The notes under the pieces were generated by a model. The model saw nothing but the letters and a program-made list of their open reading frames with translations. It made no database searches and was not told where the DNA came from. A DNA stretch of 64,000 bases, from NCBI GenBank assembly GCA_029260295.1, contig JAJDDN010000004.1, positions 112,705 through 176,704 on the forward strand, in the 5' to 3' direction. Every line of letters begins with the position of its first letter. The first letter of the stretch is position 1. A program made the position numbers and the translations under genes. Positions 62,013-64,000 of the stretch are shown here, piece by piece. This DNA comes from Phycisphaerales bacterium (GTDB lineage: Bacteria; Planctomycetota; Phycisphaerae; Phycisphaerales; UBA1924).

Positions 62013-62681
62013 ATGAAAATCAATCCAACAGCACTCCTCGCCGCCCTCGCAATGACGGCCGCAACCTCCGCCCAAGCAGACTTCATCATCGACGACTGGT
62101 CCACCAGCCAAGGCCCCTACTTCGGCCACTCCTGGAACCAAACCCAAACCGGCGACATGCTCAGCGGCACCCGCAGAACCTTCCAACAAAACACCACCGG
62201 CCTCGGCGAAGTCTTCGGCGAAATCGCAAACAACCGCCTCAGCTTCTCAGCCACAAACGGCGCACGCAGCTTCTTCACAACCTACTGGGACGGCGCAGAC
62301 CGCAACGGCACCGGACCACACGACTTCACACAAGGCGGCAAAAACGACCGCCTCCGCTTCGACACCTACGAAACCAACGGCTCAACCAGCAGCTACAGCA
62401 TCCTCGCCAAACTCAACGACGGCTCATTCACCAGAGCCAACATCGACTTCTCCATCCAATCCGGCGCACACTCGGGCGCAGTCGAAGTCATGTTCTCAGA
62501 TTTCGATGCCTCCACAGATTTCACCAGCGTCCTCTGGATCGCCCTCGACTTCGGAGCCGGCGGAAGCGCAAACGGCGCCGCCACCCATGTCTCCTTCGGC
62601 AAGTTCCACGCCGTCCCAACCCCAGCATCCGCAATGCTCCTAGGACTCGCCGGCCTCGCAACCACAAAACGCCGCCGCTAA
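62013..62681 (+). CDS. PEP-CTERM-type exported protein
   Basis: A 222-residue secreted protein with a signal peptide (about 1-22, ending AQA). The body is a beta-rich domain with DDWSTSQGPYFGHSW, ARSFFTTYWDGADRNGTG and VLWIALDFGAGG. The C-terminus VPTPASAMLLGLAGLATTKRRR has the three parts of a PEP-CTERM sorting tag: a VPxP motif, a hydrophobic helix and a basic tail. Exosortase would cleave it and pass the protein on to the surface. An AAGGGA sequence 7 bases before the ATG supports the start. A strong terminator follows. Function of the body is unknown. Confidence 0.85.
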   Translation: MKINPTALLAALAMTAATSAQADFIIDDWSTSQGPYFGHSWNQTQTGDMLSGTRRTFQQNTTGLGEVFGEIANNRLSFSATNGARSFFTTYWDGADRNGTGPHDFTQGGKNDRLRFDTYETNGSTSSYSILAKLNDGSFTRANIDFSIQSGAHSGAVEVMFSDFDASTDFTSVLWIALDFGAGGSANGAATHVSFGKFHAVPTPASAMLLGLAGLATTKRRR

Positions 62682-62703
62682 TCAAACCCCACCCCGACCC
62701 ACC

Positions 62704-62734
62704 AAAGACCGAGCCCCAAGGCTCGGTCTTTTTT
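62704..62734 (+). terminator. Strong rho-independent terminator
   Basis: A perfect 12-bp stem, AAAGACCGAGCC (62704-62715) with GGCTCGGTCTTT (62720-62731), encloses the loop CCAA and runs into a T tract. It lies 22 bases after the PEP-CTERM gene. Its last bases reach the stop codon of the convergent lipoprotein gene. Confidence 0.93.
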
Positions 62735-63257
62735 ATTCATACCCCCAACGCCCGATCACCTCAACAACATCCCCCGCGACATCATTCGGCACCAAAAAGG
62801 TCAACGAGTAATGCGCAATCCGCCATTCCTCCCCGTTCCGCCGCAGCACCGCCGTCCCGCGCAAAACGCCATACGAATCATGATCAAGAACCTCATCGAC
62901 CCACGCCACATCCCCATACGCGTTGGTCTTGACAAACCGCTCCCGCGCCACATAAGTCCACCCATGCCCGTCGGCAAAGTGTGGCTCAGCAAACACGCGG
63001 AACTCCTCGCGGGTCCATCGTTCGGTGGCGTCGGTGCCGAGGAATACTGCCCCCTGAGTCATCGCTCCAAAGTAGCGATCCGCGTCTCCTTCTGAAGCCG
63101 CCAGATGCCAGTCGTCGAGCACGGCGGCGATGTCTGAGTGGTCGATCTCACCACCGACTAAGCCGATGGCTTCGCCGGTTTCTTCGATGACTTCGCAGCC
63201 GCCGATACAGGCGGCGATCAATAGGCCACAGACGATTGGTTTCATAGGTATCTTCAT
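62733..63257 (-). CDS. NTF2/SnoaL-like lipoprotein
   Basis: A 174-residue lipoprotein with lipobox IGGC at 18-21. The mature part has the NTF2-like cone fold pattern: a helix pair HSDIAAVLDDWHLAASEGDADRYFGAM, then AVFLGTDATERWTREEFRVFAEPHF and strands VAWVDEVLDHDSYGVLRGTAVLRRNGEEWRIAHYSLTFLV. This matches the SnoaL-3-type domain often found in stand-alone lipoproteins of unknown role. The start overlaps the globin stop as ATGA, so the two are translationally coupled. Confidence 0.75.
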   Translation of the reverse strand: MKIPMKPIVCGLLIAACIGGCEVIEETGEAIGLVGGEIDHSDIAAVLDDWHLAASEGDADRYFGAMTQGAVFLGTDATERWTREEFRVFAEPHFADGHGWTYVARERFVKTNAYGDVAWVDEVLDHDSYGVLRGTAVLRRNGEEWRIAHYSLTFLVPNDVAGDVVEVIGRWGYE

Positions 63258-63748
63258 GCTTGGCCTTCTTCCTGTGTGTCGCTGGCGTTGACCATCCAGC
63301 CGCTGAAATCATACACGAACTTCCATACGGCCTCGACATGCTCGGCGGGCATGGAGAAGAGCTCGGGGGCTTCGTCCAGGGTTTCTTTGAAGCAGCGGAG
63401 CCATTCTTGTCTTGCGGCTTCGTCGATGATGAAGGGGAGGTGGCGGGCCCGCATCATGGGTGGGCCGTGGCGTTGTTGGAAGAGGTGCGGGCCGCCGAAG
63501 AGGAAGACGAACATGGAGGCGTTTTTTTCGGCGGCGACTCTGCGGTTTTTCTCGCTCTTGGGGAACATGTCGGCGATTGTCGATACGGCGAGCCGTTCGT
63601 AGAAGGCAAAGAACATCTGGACGATCCCGGCTTCACCCATCGCTTCATAGACGGCTGGGGGGACGCGGTCGGTTTGGGGCGGGCCGCCTTGGGGGGTGTG
63701 GATCGGGCGGTCGCCTGGGCGGTCTGGGTATGCGTTGAAGATGTCCAT
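63254..63748 (-). CDS. Group 2 truncated haemoglobin
   Basis: A 164-residue globin of the TrHb2 (GlbO-like) class. The 2-on-2 core includes VYEAMGEAGIVQMFFAFYERLA, FLFGGPHLFQQRHGPPMMRARHLPFIIDEAARQEWLRCFKETLDE, where the His in ARHLPF is the proximal haem ligand and the Trp in EWLRCF is the conserved TrHb2 Trp. Such proteins bind O2 or NO. A 25-residue N-terminal extension is Pro-rich. The ATG at 63748 is chosen over an upstream one that reads into repeats. It is upstream of, and coupled to, a lipoprotein gene. Confidence 0.85.
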   Translation of the reverse strand: MDIFNAYPDRPGDRPIHTPQGGPPQTDRVPPAVYEAMGEAGIVQMFFAFYERLAVSTIADMFPKSEKNRRVAAEKNASMFVFLFGGPHLFQQRHGPPMMRARHLPFIIDEAARQEWLRCFKETLDEAPELFSMPAEHVEAVWKFVYDFSGWMVNASDTQEEGQA

Positions 63749-63774
63749 GGGGGGATGGTATGTATGGGAGTGGT

Positions 63775-64000
63775 GGAAGACCCGACTGGGCCGAAGACGG
63801 CGAGTCGGGGCAGCCGTCGAAGACATGCAGGAGCCGAAGACGGCACCTACATGGCACCCAGCTGTACATCGTTGGTGGATTCAGCGAAGACATGCAGGAG
63901 CCGAAGACGGCACCTACATGGCACCCAGCCGTACATCGGTGGTGGATTCAGCGAAGACATGCAGGAGCCGAAGACGGCACCTACATGGCACCCAGCCGTA
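63775..64000 (-). repeat. 67-bp tandem array of TCTT hairpin elements, cut by window edge
   Basis: Read on the minus strand, the first element is 63775-63815 (TGCC, arms CCGACT/AGTCGG, CCG/CGG around TCTT, GTCTTC). Then a 67-bp unit repeats, with starts at 63819, 63886 and 63953 on the plus strand. Each unit carries GGGTGCC, arms CATGTAGG/CCTGCATG (one T-G pair), inner GCCG/CGGC around TCTT, GTCTTC, and a 26-base linker containing TACATCG and GGTGGATTC. Units differ at only two positions in the linker. The array goes on beyond the window. Confidence 0.9.

Noticed and set aside
61052..62932. 626-codon frame on the plus strand crossing repeats and the PEP-CTERM gene
   Set aside because: It passes through palindromic repeats and turns Arg/Pro-rich opposite the real gene; only a short inner part looks coding and is listed with low confidence.

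Overview
The window looks like a chromosomal piece of a Planctomycetota bacterium, most likely of the class Phycisphaerae. That placement is an inference from gene content: two secreted proteins ending in near-identical GC-type dockerin modules, a PEP-CTERM-like surface protein, TPR-sulfotransferase fusions, LpxI (lipid A synthesis), NtrC-type flagellar regulation and PilT. Most of the DNA is GC-rich. A few genes (SMI1/KNR4-like, two nuclease-like genes, a toxin-antitoxin-chaperone operon) are visibly more AT-rich and look accessory. No rRNA, tRNA, CRISPR array or transposase gene was seen.

Layout. 1-8432 (minus strand) is a flagellar operon, in transcription order: FlgN-like chaperone, histidine kinase, sigma-54 response regulator, flgB, flgC, fliE, fliF, fliG, fliH, fliI (cut by the window edge). 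8563-12875 (minus) holds a TPR membrane protein, a lipoprotein and two small conserved unknowns. 12989-16926 holds lpxI, a TlyA-like methyltransferase coupled to an SMI1/KNR4-like gene, a PilZ protein and obg. 17165-21492 holds two secreted dockerin proteins, the first behind a strong sigma-54-type promoter sequence. 21548-26164 holds a Y-family polymerase, a PD-(D/E)XK-like nuclease, an M29 aminopeptidase and an OmpH-like protein. 26181-37759 is dominated by five TPR-sulfotransferase paralogues interleaved with nadB, a lipoprotein, a DinB-like protein and a short asparaginase; part of this is a tandem cassette duplication that left a deleted asparaginase remnant. 37972-48338 holds an HNH nuclease, gcvP, apt, small membrane and lipoproteins and ileS. 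48559-50857 is a second kinase/NtrC-type regulator pair. 51032-59432 holds pyrD, a TPR-YggX fusion, a cytochrome c, pilT, an AhpD-like protein, a GGDEF-EAL protein and sucC. 59468-60848 is a HigB-HigA-SecB-like toxin-antitoxin-chaperone operon. 62013-63748 holds a PEP-CTERM-like protein, an NTF2-like lipoprotein and a truncated haemoglobin.

The most unusual structure is a dispersed family of more than 15 small hairpin elements in intergenic clusters (about 22.8, 37.8, 48.4, 50.9, 52.0-52.3, 53.2-53.6 and 63.8-64.0 kb). Each has constant flanks (GGGTGCC on the 5' side, GTCTTC on the 3' side) and a constant TCTT loop, but the stem comes in several different sequences whose pairing is kept by compensating changes. 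They are mixed with other palindromic repeats, lie against accessory nuclease genes, supply the stop codon of one gene, and form a 67-bp tandem array at the window end. This family, the sulfotransferase array and the TAC operon are the main items for follow-up.
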